The position numbers and the translations under genes are program-made. From assembly GCF_020360975.1 (NCBI RefSeq), contig NW_025408681.1, positions 124,001 through 188,000 of the forward strand: a stretch of DNA of 64,000 nucleotides, read 5' to 3'. This DNA comes from Hirsutella rhossiliensis (taxonomy: Eukaryota; Ascomycota; Sordariomycetes; Hypocreales; Ophiocordycipitaceae). The stretch's first letter is position 1; every line of letters begins with the position of its first letter. The notes below the pieces were generated by a model. It ran no database searches. It had not been told where the DNA came from and worked only from the letters and a program-made list of their open reading frames with translations. Below, piece by piece: positions 41,145 to 53,398 of the stretch.

Positions 41145-43464
41145 AGGGATTTCCCGGTGATCTGCCGGATCGGATGATTCGCCGGATTTTGCTTCCCTTG
41201 CATTCCGGTGAAGATTTGAGTGAAACTCCACGAAAATGATATGAAACAATCTCAAATTAAAGCAGAAGCAAGAAAGATGCCTAGCAATGCCATTCAATCT
41301 ACTTCGCAGTCATCAAGCCACCGTGGTCGTCTCCTGTAGCGTCCCGATCGCGCAAGTCCCCGAATTGCGACTACCATCTCCCGATCGCTCTCGACAGCCA
41401 ATAATGGCTTTTTGGGACGTGAGGAAATGGCCAAGACCGGCTTTGGATCTTTACGTAACTTAATGCTTAGCGACTTTGAGTATTCCGGAGCTGTCGTCGG
41501 TTCTGGTGGAGCCGGAATGGCGACGACAATCTCGTCTCGAACACCCGGACTCTTCTCGCGAGTTTGTGGAGCCACAAAGGGTCCGGATCCCATTTCTGAC
41601 ACTGCTTCCCGGTTTTTACGCTTGAGCTCTTTTCGTATTTGCCTGTTTTTCTCCCGCTCTTGTTGTCTGGCTTCCTTTACCTGACGTCTTTGCTCAGTTT
41701 CTGCCTCTCGCTGCCTTCTCTTCTCCAGAGCAAGGGCTTTGAGGTTTGCCGCCTTTTGCTGTCGCTCAAACTTTTGTCGTTCTTTCTCCAAGGCCTCTTC
41801 TTGCTTCTGAGTCTCCATGGCTGCTTTCTTCAAGCGCGCTTGGGCCACTTTTGCAGGGCTAAATACCTGCGCCGAGTTAGGATCTACACGATCGAAAAGG
41901 TAATCCTTCAGAGCTTTACCGCGCATTCTGCGCTGCTTTTCGTGAAAGATAGTCTCGCGAAGTCCCTGATTCTCATATCGAAGCAATTCGTTCTGAGATT
42001 GGAGACTTTCGAGAGTACTTTTGAGCTTCCGACTGTCTCGGCTAGCATTTTTCGAGGATCCATCGACTACCTTGTCGACAAGTCGGCGCAAATCCCGAGC
42101 AGTAGGCTGCTGAAGGGCGAGCGAGTCAACGGAGCCGTCGCCAGACTCAGACTCATCTTCTATTTTCTCCGTGATCTGCGACAACACGACTTCAGGGTCA
42201 AATGGGAGGAGTCCGGTCCGTTTCCACCCACTTGCGATGTTCTCCGCCGAGAATGATGACCCGAATGCGTTCCAAAATAAGGACCAGAACTCGCGTTTCG
42301 ATAGCCTAATGAGTCCCTGCGTCTTTGCAGTCCACTGGATGAGCTGGTTGGTGTATGCGGTCGAAAGAGGGCCAAAAAGGGACACATCAAGGGGCTGCAG
42401 CCTGTGCGTGGAATGCGGCGGAAACACGGCAACGATTATCCGATGCTGGTCACACCACTCCAGGAAGTCCATATTGACATGACTAGAGTGTCCGTCGGTG
42501 ATCAGGAGGCGGTAATCTCGGCCGTTTCGCGCCTTTTCTTTCGTGAACCGGTCGAAAACACCAATGAGCCATTCCTTTCCAAGTTCATGGTTCGTCCAAC
42601 CCGTTTCTGAGGTTGTGAAAAAACGCCGCTTGGTGCTCCGGATCAAACTCCGTGAGCCAGGAGTCCTGAACTTGCCCTGGCTTGCCTTGGTAGATGAGAA
42701 ACGGGGGTAGCGCGGTCAGGTCTTGACAGACACATGCCAGGAACGTGATCCATGATCTGTTGCCATCCTGGGCAGCACCGATCAATTTTCCTTGCTTCTT
42801 AGCATGAACAGAGAATACTCTCTTGGTACGATTGATGACGCCGAGGAGAAAACTCTTTTCGTCCACATTATACGTGTTGCAAGGCAGGATGTTGTATTTC
42901 TCGATTTTCTCGCCAATCTTGTACGATCAGCAATGAAGGGGTGGACTTAGGCACCTACTTACGAGCTCATAGTAGGCTCTGTACCTAGAAGCATTGTCTG
43001 CTCTCTTTCTTGCGATATCGAAACCGTCGAACCAAGTGCAACCGAGCTCATCGCTGTTGCGTCGGACGAAGCTATACGGCCAGTCCTTTCCGACCTCAAT
43101 TTTGGCGATATCCTGGGCGAAACTTTTGATCATCGGCAGCGTAGGTGGAATCCCACGTGATGAAAGCTTGCGAATATACGCAACAAGGTCCCTTTCCTGC
43201 TGTTTCGAGAGACGTGACTTATACAAACTGTCGGCATCCTCTCTTGACCTCTGTTTGCCTTGGTGTCGCCGTCGCAGGGTAGTCTCGTCGCAATTGAACT
43301 GACGCGCAGTCTTGGCATAGTTAACAGTGCCACACGACTTCAGAAAGTCAAGCGCTTCATCAATTGGGGCCATGGTGGTGGAGTAATTCAGGATTGAAGT
43401 GGAGACGCGAACTGGCGGTGAATCCGGCGAATCGTCCGATCCGGCAGATCACCGGGAAATCCCT
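41145..43464 (-). mobile_element. pogo/Fot-like transposon, complete (pogo-A)
   Basis: The terminal inverted repeats begin AGGGATTTCCCGGTGATCTG and extend about 45 bp with one or two mismatches. TA flanks both ends (41143-41144 and 43465-43466). The element is 2320 bp with a nearly intact transposase on the minus strand. Its right TA is shared with the left TA of pogo-B. Confidence 0.93.
41294..43373 (-). pseudogene. pogo/Fot-like transposase with one frameshift (pogo-A)
   Basis: Exon 1 (43373-42963) starts MAPIDEALDFLKSCGTVNYA and carries the HTH_psq/CENP-B-like DNA-binding region. A 45-bp intron (GTAAGT...ACAAG) follows. Exon 2 (42917-41294) has YNVDEKSFLLG (first Asp), LLITDGHSSHVNMDFLEW (second Asp), PPHSTHRLQPLDVSLFG (third Asp), then a long Glu/Arg/Lys coiled coil and a basic C-terminus. 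The only defect seen is one extra T in a run of six near 42625, where DPEHQAAFF shifts to the frame reading TTSETGWTNHELG, as in the paralogue. Family length is about 670 residues, as here. Whether the extra T is real decides if this is a functional gene. Confidence 0.88.
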
Positions 43465-43706
43465 TACCCCACTGCGTCATGCAACGCACTAGGTCATGCA
43501 ACAATGTTCAACACCTGACGCGTCTTCTTCAAATTGACGCGATATGGACCACAACACTCGTATTGCAGAGGCAATTATAGAACTGCAATCCCAAGATCGC
43601 CCTAAATATGCAGAGACCGCGAGGAAATACAATATCGACAAATCCACGCTGTGGCGCCGCTTCAAAGGCAAAACAGCCTCAAATCACGACGCGAACTCTT
43701 ACTCGC

Positions 43707-43928
43707 TGTCACGACCCTGGGCGCCGGCGTAGAGCCGCCAGCGCAGAACCTCACCAGTGTCACGTGCCCAAGCAGCATCACGTGCCCACGCGCGACCTCG
43801 TGTCTATATAAGGGCCCGCTCGGTCGTGTAGTCTAGTCTTCCTTTCTTGCTCCTTAGCTTTGAGTCTTTGTTCATAGTGCCAATACATCTTTATAGCCGT
43901 CAAGGCTCGTATGTGCCTGGCCGTAACA
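43707..43928 (+). repeat. Gypsy 5' LTR
   Basis: 222 bp, TGTCACGACC to CCGTAACA, with TATATAAGGGCCCGC at about 43804 as a likely promoter TATA box. Confidence 0.95.
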
Positions 43929-44240
43929 CTACTCAAAGCTCAATAAGATCGCTTGCCAGCGATTAAGCAAATAGGCACCGAGCTTTCACGTCACACGCGC
44001 CTGACGTAAATCCAGCGCATCCGTTCTGACCGTTCCGACCAAGACTCCGACCACCGACCAAGTGATCCTCAAGGCTGAGATCACGTCCGTTCCGACCAAG
44101 ACTACGCGTGTGTGTAGCCGTCCGACCAACCGTTCCGACCAAGGGATTCGTCCCGTCTGACCTCCGACCGTCCCTGCTCGTGCAGGCATCTGACCGTGAT
44201 TCCGCGTGGTATCATTTCCGACACCTATCACCTCGCGACT

Positions 44241-45374
44241 ATGATATCCGAGGAAGCCCTGCCCTCTGATCAGCCTCGCCGTTCCACCCGGCTTGCTGGC
44301 CAAGCCACTGAATCCGAAATAGTAGCCATGGCTGCCCCGAGCCCCAAGACGCTCTCATCCGCGAGATGAGCGAACAGATTGCGGCCTTAACGGCCCGTCT
44401 AAATGAACGCTCTCTGTCTGTTGAATCAAATCGACAGCACCGGGAGCCCTCGAGTCCTTTGCCGGCCCAAATGGCCCGGCCTTCCGACCAACAGGCAAAG
44501 CTGCCTGGCCTGTTTTGCCCCTTCCCAGAGGCAAGAACCCCGAGTACAGCGACGCCGCCAAATCGCGCATCAAGGCCTCCGCGACGTTCTCAGGAAAGAA
44601 GGACGAGTTCCATTCCTTCATCCTGAGCATAAAGAACAAATTTGACGAAGACGTACGAACCTTCCGGACTGAGAACAGCCGGATGGTCTGTCTGTATAAC
44701 CTGCTCGAGGAAAAGCCCGCCGAGCACTTGAAACCCGCTTCTCCTCTGACACTCGACCCTTCTCTGGAGTGGCAGAGATGATCCAAGCCCTCGAGTCCGC
44801 CTATGGCAATCCGAATGAGCTTTCCGAGGCTCTTGACCGCCTGCAACGCCTCCAGTTTACCGTGAATGGGAAGACCGACATTGTGGACTTCCTTGCGGAA
44901 TTTGACTACTTAACTGCGACCGGTCGTGTGCCCGAGGACCAGATGAAGCATACCTTGGCAGCACATCCCGGCCAACCTAGATAACAGCCTCTTGACCAAG
45001 ACCCGTGACGAGTCCGTGACCTACGAGGTTTTCTGTGGGTTCATTAAGGACGCTGTCCACTGCCAGAAGAGGAGTATGAGGCAGACACAGGACTCCCGCT
45101 CTTCCGACCGATCTCGCCGCGCGCCGACTAAGACTGCTCCGACTACCGCCAAGACTCCGAACAAGACCGGCTCGACCCTATAACCTCGCGTGATGCTGGC
45201 AGAGCCTTGACCGACGATGAGAAAAGGGTCCATTGGGATAATGGCACCTGCTTTATTTGTGGAAAAACAGGGCACCTCTCTCGCGACTGTCCCGACCGCA
45301 CCCATGCTGTCTCCCGTGTCGCCTCCGTCCCTGTCCCTGCCAACGACTCTGATCAAGATTCGGGAAACGAATAG
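44241..45374 (+). pseudogene. Gypsy gag with CCHC zinc knuckle
   Basis: It starts MISEEALPSDQPRRSTRLAG. The capsid-like part includes FSGKKDEFHSFILSIKNKFD and ALESAYGNPNELSEALDRL, and the nucleocapsid knuckle CFICGKTGHLSRDC lies near 45252-45293. A stop at about 44367 and frame shifts near 44510, 44770 and 44970 break it. In intact elements this protein forms the virus-like particle that packages the RNA in the cytoplasm. Confidence 0.82.
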
Positions 45375-47266
45375 GACCATCACAAGACTCCTTGATGGTC
45401 CCTAAGGTGTCTGAGATAGCGAGTAGGTCTAGCAAGTCATTCACTCTGCCAAGTCAAGTCCAAGTGGATGGTGTGAGCTTACCTGCCCGCTCCCTCTGTG
45501 ATACCGGAGCCGAAACCCGTTTGCTGGTTAGCCCAACCTTCGCCCAGTCCGCCGCCCAAAGACTCGGAGCCCAGATTAAGGAGCTCCCGAGTCGGATTCC
45601 CCTCCAAGACTTCCGTGGAAAGCCAGCCGGCTATATCCAGAAACAGCTGGTCGCCACTTTCGTCATCGATGGCCGTTCGTTCGCAAACGAGACATTTGAT
45701 ATAGCTGAGTGTGGCCATGATATCTTTATCGGTCTTTTCTGGATGCGGGAGAAGCGCCTCCTGCTTGACTGCGCCGCCCGACAGATCATCTGGCCAGATG
45801 ATCTTCCTGCCCTCGCCAAGTTCTCCCCGACGATCCAGCTCTCTCGTCAAGCCCCGCTCTCGGGTCGGATCGACCCTAAGATCCAGGCCGACGCTGAGAG
45901 GCGGAACCGCCTGCTCGAGAAAGAGGAGAAACGCTACCGGATCCTCCACAAGAACTGGCGCCGCTCTGATCAAGCTCCTCCGGCCTCTGTCCCGACCCGT
46001 TACCGACTCCGTCTCCGTCGTTTCAGTCCAAGTCTCCGTCTGCCAAGAAGTCTGTCCGTTTTCAGCTCACGACCGCCCCTGCTACCGACTTCGTCTCCGT
46101 CGCCTCGGTCCAAGCCTCCGAAGATCAAGCCCTGATTAACGCCCTGGTCTGCCAAGTAGAGTCTCACGAGAGATTCGAACAGTGGAACGAACTCGAACCG
46201 TTGATGCCCGGGATCCAGTCCAGCTCGAGCCAAGCTCCGGCCTTGACCAGACCGTCCCTAGTGCTCGAACCGTTGCTAAAGTCTCCCGGATCAGAAGACC
46301 TACCAGGGACAAAGCATTCCGTTCCCTCAGGAGAAGACCCTGAGCATGTTGCTTGTGTCCGTAGTCGTCTACCGCCCCAGCTCACCCATCTAGAGGGATT
46401 CTTCTCGAAGAAAGAGGCCCACACCCTACCTTCGAGCCGACCCGGTCACGATGTAGTCCTAGAGCTTGAGAAGCCTCTTTCGCCGACAGGACCCCCATCG
46501 TACCGCACGCCCGTTAAGTATCTGCCTCTAGAGAAAGAGACTGTCGATCACCTCCGGGAGATAGACTTCATCGAGCCCGATCCGAGTCCGCACGCCGCTT
46601 CTGTCCTCTTCGCTCCGAAACCGAACACGACCGCCCGCCGCTTCTGCATCGACTACCGTTGGATGAACGATCATCTTAAAAGTCGCATCACGCCCGCTCC
46701 GTCCCTCGAAGGTACTGCTTTCGGTTGCCGTGAAGCTCAACGCTTCACGAAGATCGATGTGATCCAGGCCTTCCACCGTCTCCGCATGGACCCTGACTCC
46801 GAGTATTTGACCGCCTTTCGCACCCGTTTCGGAACTTTCCGCTGGAAAGTCCTCCCGTTCGGTCTGAAGGTAGGTCCCGCCTGGTTCCAGCAGTTTATCA
46901 ACGCGCAGCTTCACGATCTCCTCGACCGGTGCGCCAGCGCCTACGCAGATGACGTCCTGATCTACTCGGATAAAGAAGAAGACCACTGGAAAGACTGTCA
47001 AGAAGTGATCTGGCGACTCCATCAGGCCAACCTCCAGGGAGACATCAAGAAGTCTAGATTTAACGTGACCAAGGTTGACTACCTCGGCGTTCTGCTTGAA
47101 GCCGGTGTGGGCCTTAGTGTCGACCCTCGGAAAGTTCGATCGATACAAGACTGGAAGTTTGAAGACCTCCGAGACCGCACCGCGATCCGATCATTCGTTG
47201 GCCTATGCAACTTCATCCGTGTTTTCTGCTACCACGCCTCCGGAGTGGCAGAACCCTTGAACCGGT

Positions 47267-50194
47267 CAGGGTGGCGATCAATTCAATTCCATCAATTTGG
47301 CCTCACCATTGAGTTGCGTTGACAGCTTACTCATCATTGGTCCCGTTGAGTTGAACCACCTGCCTTCAGATGGGGGCGATTGAGTTGAATTGAAGACGTT
47401 GAACCACGTACGGCCCACGGGTCTCCGAGGGCCCTAGCCGGCAGCATGTCCAGTATCATCCCCTGGACTCCATATAATGCTATTCGCATTCTCCCTGACA
47501 CGTCAATCAACGTATCCACGGCGTCGATTAGGCCATTCCGTACCCACGACCGTAACGTTTGCGTAATCCCTATCGTGCTGGCTTCCAATCGAGTCCGTAG
47601 CGGTGACACCATTTGCCCAGTGGTACTAAAGAGACGCTCGCACTCTGCGGACATGGGAGGGATCGAGAGCAAGTCGAGAGCCATCCGTGACAGCCGTGGG
47701 TAGTCTTTCCGTCTCTGCCACCAATACTGAAATGGGTTGGTGACGAGAGGATCATTCTCAGCGTCAGCACTCGACAGCCAGCGGTCATATTCATCATGGT
47801 CCGGATTCAGTGAACTTTCCAAAGAGGAAGATTCGTTTGGCAGCGACGAAGTCCTCTGGGCTCGGTGTCTCTCAAGCGCGCTCATTGCCTTCAGTCGCTT
47901 GTACGGACGCTCTTCGTCAGGCATCGAAGGGATCGGCAGCGATTTGTACTCCTCCTCCACAGCTTTCTCACCATTCTTTTGCCTCCTGAAGCCAGGGAGC
48001 TGTGCTTTGTCGGTCCATGTATTCTCGAAATACCCCAACGCGAAACCGGATTTAAAATAGCAGAAGCATAGTATGCTGGCGTTTCGTCAAGCTTCGTATA
48101 GTAGTCGTTCAACTTATCCCAGCCCAGATTAATGTTAGCCTTGAGGTGCTCTGGATCGGGGAACTTCTCCGCTACTGCTTTCCACTCCTCTAGTCTGTCC
48201 ATCAGGAATTCGTAGGTTGAGGCAACATCCCACATGTTTCCGTATGCTTCAATGCGGCCTCCTTTTCGAACTCGACTCTGAGCGTCGCCTTCTAGCATTC
48301 GGAGTGCTTCTTCGAAGTCAACAAGCACCCTATCCATCAACTCAATGACCTTCCAGTCATTATCACTGAGAAGACTCTCCTCGCGGAGACACAAAGGCAT
48401 CTCTTTTGCCCTTCTCATCCCATTGCGGCATTTTTTCCTGAACTCAAGCGTGACCTTCTCAATAAGGTCTTCTAAGAAAGGCCGCAATCCGAGGCCGCGC
48501 CGTATCATATAAAGAGTCGAAAGCCAGCGAGTAAGGTTATCAAGGACAACGTCCACAGGTTTCTTCGCTCGAATCTTGGGGTTGTCCGACTTTGAAAAGA
48601 ACTCCTCCTGAAGTGCACGAAGCCGGTACGTCAGCTTATCGGACTGATGGATCCAATGTACTAGGTTATGAAGCTTTCCGACTGGGCCTTTCTTTCGCCA
48701 GATTTCATGCTGGACCGCGTCAAGAACAGGCTCCCCGTTAATCTTCGCCTCAAACGCGTCGGACTTGTGTCCAAATAATAGGGCCTTGACCACCAAGTTG
48801 AGCACGTGGCCAAAGCATCGCACCCTCCGCTTCTTCGGATCGAAGCCCAGTGCCTCTGCAATCTCCTCTGTCGCCGTATCCATATTCCCAGCGTTGTCCA
48901 GTGTAATATAGCCCACCTTGTCGAGGATCTCATAGCTCTCTAGGATCTCGAGGATCTGGGCTGCGATATTCTCTCCCGAGTGCGAGATCTTCAGCTCCGG
49001 CATGCCTAGGACAAGCTTTGATGGAACTCCATCCTTGTCGATGTAAAAACAGATAAGCCCGTGTAAAGCGTGCCGATTCCTGGAACGCCAGCCGTCGAAC
49101 GCAATATGAATTTGGCCCGGGTGCTCTTTAGATTGTCGATTACGCACGTCTTGTATCGGATATAAAGGTCAACAATTCGCTTTCGAACGGTATCGTGCGA
49201 GATGTGGGCATTCGTCACTGCGACCGATGGATTCAGGTATTCGAAAATATGTCGGAGACGACAGTGCTCGGGCTGGCGAAAGGAGACGTTGGCGTCGACC
49301 ACCCACTCGAGAAGAAGTCTCTGAAAATGGTCCTTATCGAAGCGCTGGATGAGGGCGTTCGCGATACCTTGCTCTTTAGGATCTGAAGCGTTGAGATTCA
49401 ACATCTCCACGATATTCTTGGACGGGTTCTTGTCCATGGTTCCTTTCCCAAGAGCGGGCGGCCCCCTCTTCCCGGACAGATCGATAAGTCTGTGCTCTTT
49501 GAACAGATGATTCTCGATATTCTGAGTGCCAACGGCAGAGAAGTCTGATGTTTTTTGCTTCGGCTTCTTCAGGCAGGGCTTGCAAATCCATTTTCTCTTC
49601 GTGGGATAGTCGCTAGGTTGAATGTCGAAACCATGCTGCCAGACCCACGAAGTCTGCCTGCCAGCGCGCTCGGAAATCGTATAACCTGGGAAATGGTTCC
49701 ATGGGAAGATGCTCCATTCGTCTTGCAAAGCATCCATGTTAACAAACGGCTTGCTGGACGAGCCTCTGTCTGAGGCATGCTGGGGCTTAATAGGAACGTC
49801 GTTATCCATTTGGCTGCAGGAAGAAAGAAGGTGCATTGTTTGGTGAAGGTTTCAGTGCGACGCGACACTCGGAAATTCGGCTCAAACGTGTCTAATCGCC
49901 CAGGTATTTGCACATCCTTTACATATGAAATTAATATGGGACCGAAGTACTACGACCTTGAGTAAGGTAAGGCTAGTGACCACGCGCGTCAGACGCGACT
50001 AGATCAGGTGTAGGTGCTACCCTAGATCACCTCTAGCTTCAACGGCTTCAACGCGTGGTCAACGTTCAAGGCGTCGGCGTGGATTGAAGCTCTCAATGTG
50101 CAAGTGAGATTGAATTGATTGAATTGAAACACGTGACTTCCACTTCAATATTATTGAAGAGGTGGAGGTGGAGGTGGAATTGATCGCCACCCTG
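47267..50194 (-). mobile_element. hAT transposon (hAT-2) inside the Gypsy RT
   Basis: The ends CAGGGTGGCGATCAATTCAA and inverted GGAATTGATCGCCACCCTG lie between 8-bp duplications GAACCGGT (47259-47266 and 50195-50202). Subterminal repeats of the TTGAATTGATT type occur at both ends. Length 2928 bp; same family as hAT-3. Confidence 0.96.
47334..49836 (-). pseudogene. hAT transposase with two frameshifts (hAT-2)
   Basis: The N-terminal part (from about 49806, MDNDVPIKPQHASDRG) has a BED-like zinc finger (WICKPCLKK, NIENHLFKEH). The middle frame has HIAFDGWRSRNRHALHGL, VGYITLDNAGNMDTAT, RVRCFGHVLNLVVKALLFG and GKLHNLVHWIHQSDKL. The C-terminal frame carries the hAT dimerisation domain (NPFQYWWQRRKDYPRLSR, PPMSAECERLFSTTG). 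One-base shifts near 49130 and 48045 separate these three long frames. This is the best preserved hAT copy here and a good template for the family. Confidence 0.88.
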
Positions 50195-52505
50195 GAACCG
50201 GTTGCTTAAGAAGGATGTTGCCTTTGTGATGGGCCCGGAGCAACGCGAAGCATTTGATCAACTCAAGCGCCTGGCTATCGAAGCCCCGGTCCTCGCCTTC
50301 TTTAGACCAGAACTGCCGACCCGACTGGAGACCGATGCCTCCCGGAATGCCACAGCTGGTGTTCTATGGCAGGAACAGCCTGATCAGACCTGGAAGCCCG
50401 TTGGATTCTTCTCTAAGACCATGACCCCGGCCGAGCGAGCCTACCCAATCCAAGATCGAGAGCTCCTCGCCGTCGTACAGAGTCTAGAGCACTTCTACCC
50501 AGAGCTCTTAGGCCAGAAGTTCGATGTGATCACCGATCACGAAGCCTTAGTCCATTTCTCTACGAAGCGCCTGCTCTCGGTACGACAGATCAGATGGTCC
50601 GACTTTCTCGCCCAGTTCGACATCCGTTTCCTCTACCGCCCCGGTCGACTGAACGTAGTCGCCGATGCCCTCTCCAGGAAGACAGCGGAGCTCCCTACCG
50701 TAAAGGCCCGGGAAGCCGAGGAACGCACGGTGACCCTGATCCCTCCGGAAAGGCTAGGCTTCGCGACCGACTCTCTAGACCCTACGGCCGCCGGCAACCT
50801 GCCCCTCAGAACTTTAGTCCCGAACCTAAGCCTACTAGACCATTAGTTCTGAGGGCCACGAGTGCCCTACAGACCCCAGAAGACCGAGGATACAGCAGAC
50901 GCCCGATCAAGACCGCCCAGAACTAGACCCGAACTCGGTCCCGAAGGGAGCCGAACTCGTTTCGTTGATCCGCCAAGAGAACCTCCTCCAAGACCTCGGT
51001 ACCCATGGAACACACCTGGTCGTACCAGCCCAGACCTCAGACAAGCAGACGTTTCTTCAGACCGCGCTCATTCGCGAAGCCCACGAACCCCAGATCTTCG
51101 CTCACGCCGGACAGAACAAGGTGATCAAGCTGCTCCAACGAGACTTCTACTGGCCAAGGATGAAGGAGGATATCCGTCGTTATATTCGGAACTGCCACGA
51201 CTGCCGCCGCAACAAAACCCCTCGAGACAAGACCCCTGGACTGCTCCATCCACTGCCCGTACCGACCTCTGTTTGGGAGCACGTCGAATGTGACGGGAAG
51301 GATATGCCGAAAGACCGTTACGGATATGACTATGTTTGGACCTTCGTCTGCAAGCTAAGCCGGATTATCGCCACGCTCCCAGGAAAGAAAAACGATACGG
51401 CAGAAGTCTTAGCTAGCCGCTACTTCCGCTACCTCTATCGTTTCTTCGGTATGCCCCTCGTATGGATTTCTGACAACGCTGGACAGTTTATTTCTGCCTT
51501 CCTCGCAGAGATTAACCGGCTCACGGGAACGAAGCATCGTCATGGAAGCTCCTACACCCTCAGACCCAAGGGGTGTAGAAGTTACAAATCAATACCTAGA
51601 TCAAAAGCTACGATTCTACGTGACGAAGCATCAAGATAACTGGAGTTCCCTGCTGCCCGCCCTCGACTTCGCCCATAACTCGTCTTGGCACTCTTCCATC
51701 GACATGGCACCGTTAAAAGTAGCCCTAGGCCGAGATATCCGGAACCCCCTGTCACTGCCCCCGACTGACAAGACCGCTGCCACCGGACCCGCCGCCAGAG
51801 CTAGGGAACTTGTGCAGACCGCCCAGGAAACCCAGGAAGACGCCAGGAATGCTGCCACCGCCGCTCAAGAACGTCAGAAGGAACAGGCTAATAGGAAACG
51901 ACGACCAACCGACTTTGCCATCGGTGACCGAGTTTTTCTCAGCAGGAAAGGCTTCGCCACGAACGCTCCGACTACTCGGCTAGATAACCAATGGTCAGGT
52001 CCGTTCGTAATCCTGGAAGAACGCGGTCATAGCTACGTACTGCAGCTGCCCGAGTCGTACAAAATGAAGAACCTATTCCACGCCGACCGTCTTCGAAAAG
52101 CAGCCGATAACCCTTGCCCCAGCAGATCCAGTCACCTCCGCCACCCGAGGAGATCAACGGAGAACCCGAGTGGGAGGTTGATCAAGTCCAGCAGTCTCGA
52201 GTAACCGGTAGGAGTCGACGACTGGAATACCAGGTCTTATGGAAGGGATGTGACCCTGATGAGACCTGGTACCCGGCTAGGAATTTCCGTAACGCACCAA
52301 TGGCATTGAAGATTTTCCACGATGAACATCCGGACGCAGCAGGCCCACCCGTCAACCTGCAATACTGGATCGAATGTGCTGCAGCGGAGGAGGGCTGCGA
52401 GGAACGAGACGATGACGACACAGCAGAGAAAGCCGTGAAACCAAGAACCCGCCGCCACGACTGACTACCTTGATACGCATATCAAGGCCTTAGACGGGGG
52501 GGTAG

Positions 52506-52726
52506 TGTCACGACCCTGGGCGCCGGCGTAGAGAGCCAGCGCAGAACCTCACCAGTGTCACGTGCCCAAGCAGCATCACGTGCCCACGCGCGACCTCGTG
52601 TCTATATAAGGGCCCGCTCGGTCGTGTAGTCTAGTCTTCCTTTCTTGCTCCTTAGCTTTGAGTCTTTGTTCATAGTGCCAATACATCTTTATAGCCGTCA
52701 AGGCTCGTATGTGCCTGGCCGTAACA
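52506..52726 (+). repeat. Gypsy 3' LTR
   Basis: 221 bp, near-identical to the 5' LTR, preceded by the polypurine tract and followed by the CTCGC duplication. Confidence 0.95.
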
Positions 52727-53398
52727 CTCGCGACAGAAACTCACCAGCGCGCAGGAGGAGATTCTTATTGGGCACGTCAATAAGCTGACCGACCGTGGTA
52801 TGCCGCCTACCCCTCAGATGTTGAAGAATATCGCCGAGGAAATCGCAGGGACAGAGCTTGGTGTCAACTGGGTGAGCCGCTTCCGCAAGCGACACCATGA
52901 CCGTCTTTCGAGCTTGTATTTGCGCACCATAGATCATCAGCGGAAGGCTGCTGATAATTCCAGGCATTTCCAAAACTTCTTCAATTTAGTAAGACTGCTT
53001 TTTATCGTCATTTCAAGGGGTATACTGCCGACAATACTCGGTCAAATGCCGTAAAGTCGCCATTTCTGACCGAATCCAACTAGCTCCGCGAAAAGATCGA
53101 AAAGTACAACATCAGTCCCTCAAATGTTTATAATTTTGACGAGAAGGGATTCCAAATTGGTCTCTCTCGCTCTGCCAAGCGAGTTGTCCCCCGAGAAGCC
53201 CTCAGGCGCTGGAAAACTGGTCGGGCAAGCCAAGACGGGAACCGGGAGTTCATCACGCTGATCGCTGCCATATGTGCAGATTATTCGTTCCTGCCACCGG
53301 CCCTCATTTACAAAGGGGAGTCAAAAGACTTCCAAGATACTTGGCTTGAAGATTTTGACCATTCCAGCGAAGTAGCCTTCTTCGCCAGTACGGAAAAC

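Larger units (their letters stand above)
45392..52464 (+). pseudogene. Gypsy pol (protease-RT-RNase H-integrase-chromodomain), interrupted
   Basis: The protease site LCDTGAE is at about 45495-45515. RT has RRFCIDYRWMNDHLK, FTKIDVIQAFHRLRM and the catalytic YADDVLIYS at 46942. The frame stops where hAT-2 enters after AEPLNR (47266). After hAT-2, RNase H follows (LETDASRNATAGVLW, GRLNVVADALS), then an integrase with an H2C2-like head (HDCRRNK), VECDGKD and WISDNAGQF for the first two acidic residues. A frameshift near 51550 precedes LPALDFAHNSSWHSSI. The C-terminal chromodomain (EWEVDQVQQSRVTGR, YQVLWKGCDPDETWYPA) targets chromovirus insertion to marked chromatin in the family. Disruption by hAT-2 and at least three frameshifts inactivate it. 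Confidence 0.88.
43707..52726 (+). mobile_element. Chromovirus-type Ty3/Gypsy retrotransposon
   Basis: The LTRs at 43707-43928 and 52506-52726 (TGTCACGACCCTGGGCG...CCGTAACA) differ by a few bases around AGAGCCGCC/AGAGAGCC. The 5-bp target duplication CTCGC is at 43702-43706 and 52727-52731. A polypurine tract (GACGGGGGGGTAG, 52493-52505) precedes the right LTR. Gene order is gag, protease, RT, RNase H, integrase, chromodomain. A hAT-2 element lies inside, so the net length is about 6.1 kb. Confidence 0.96.

Noticed and set aside
41639..42256. 205-codon plus-strand frame
   Set aside because: It is antisense to the Lys/Glu-rich coiled coil of the pogo-A transposase; such frames arise automatically opposite charged coils.
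43707..43928. LTR repeats considered as a CRISPR-like or satellite array
   Set aside because: There are only two copies, in LTR position around a Gypsy element with a 5-bp target duplication; no array of spaced repeats exists in the window.
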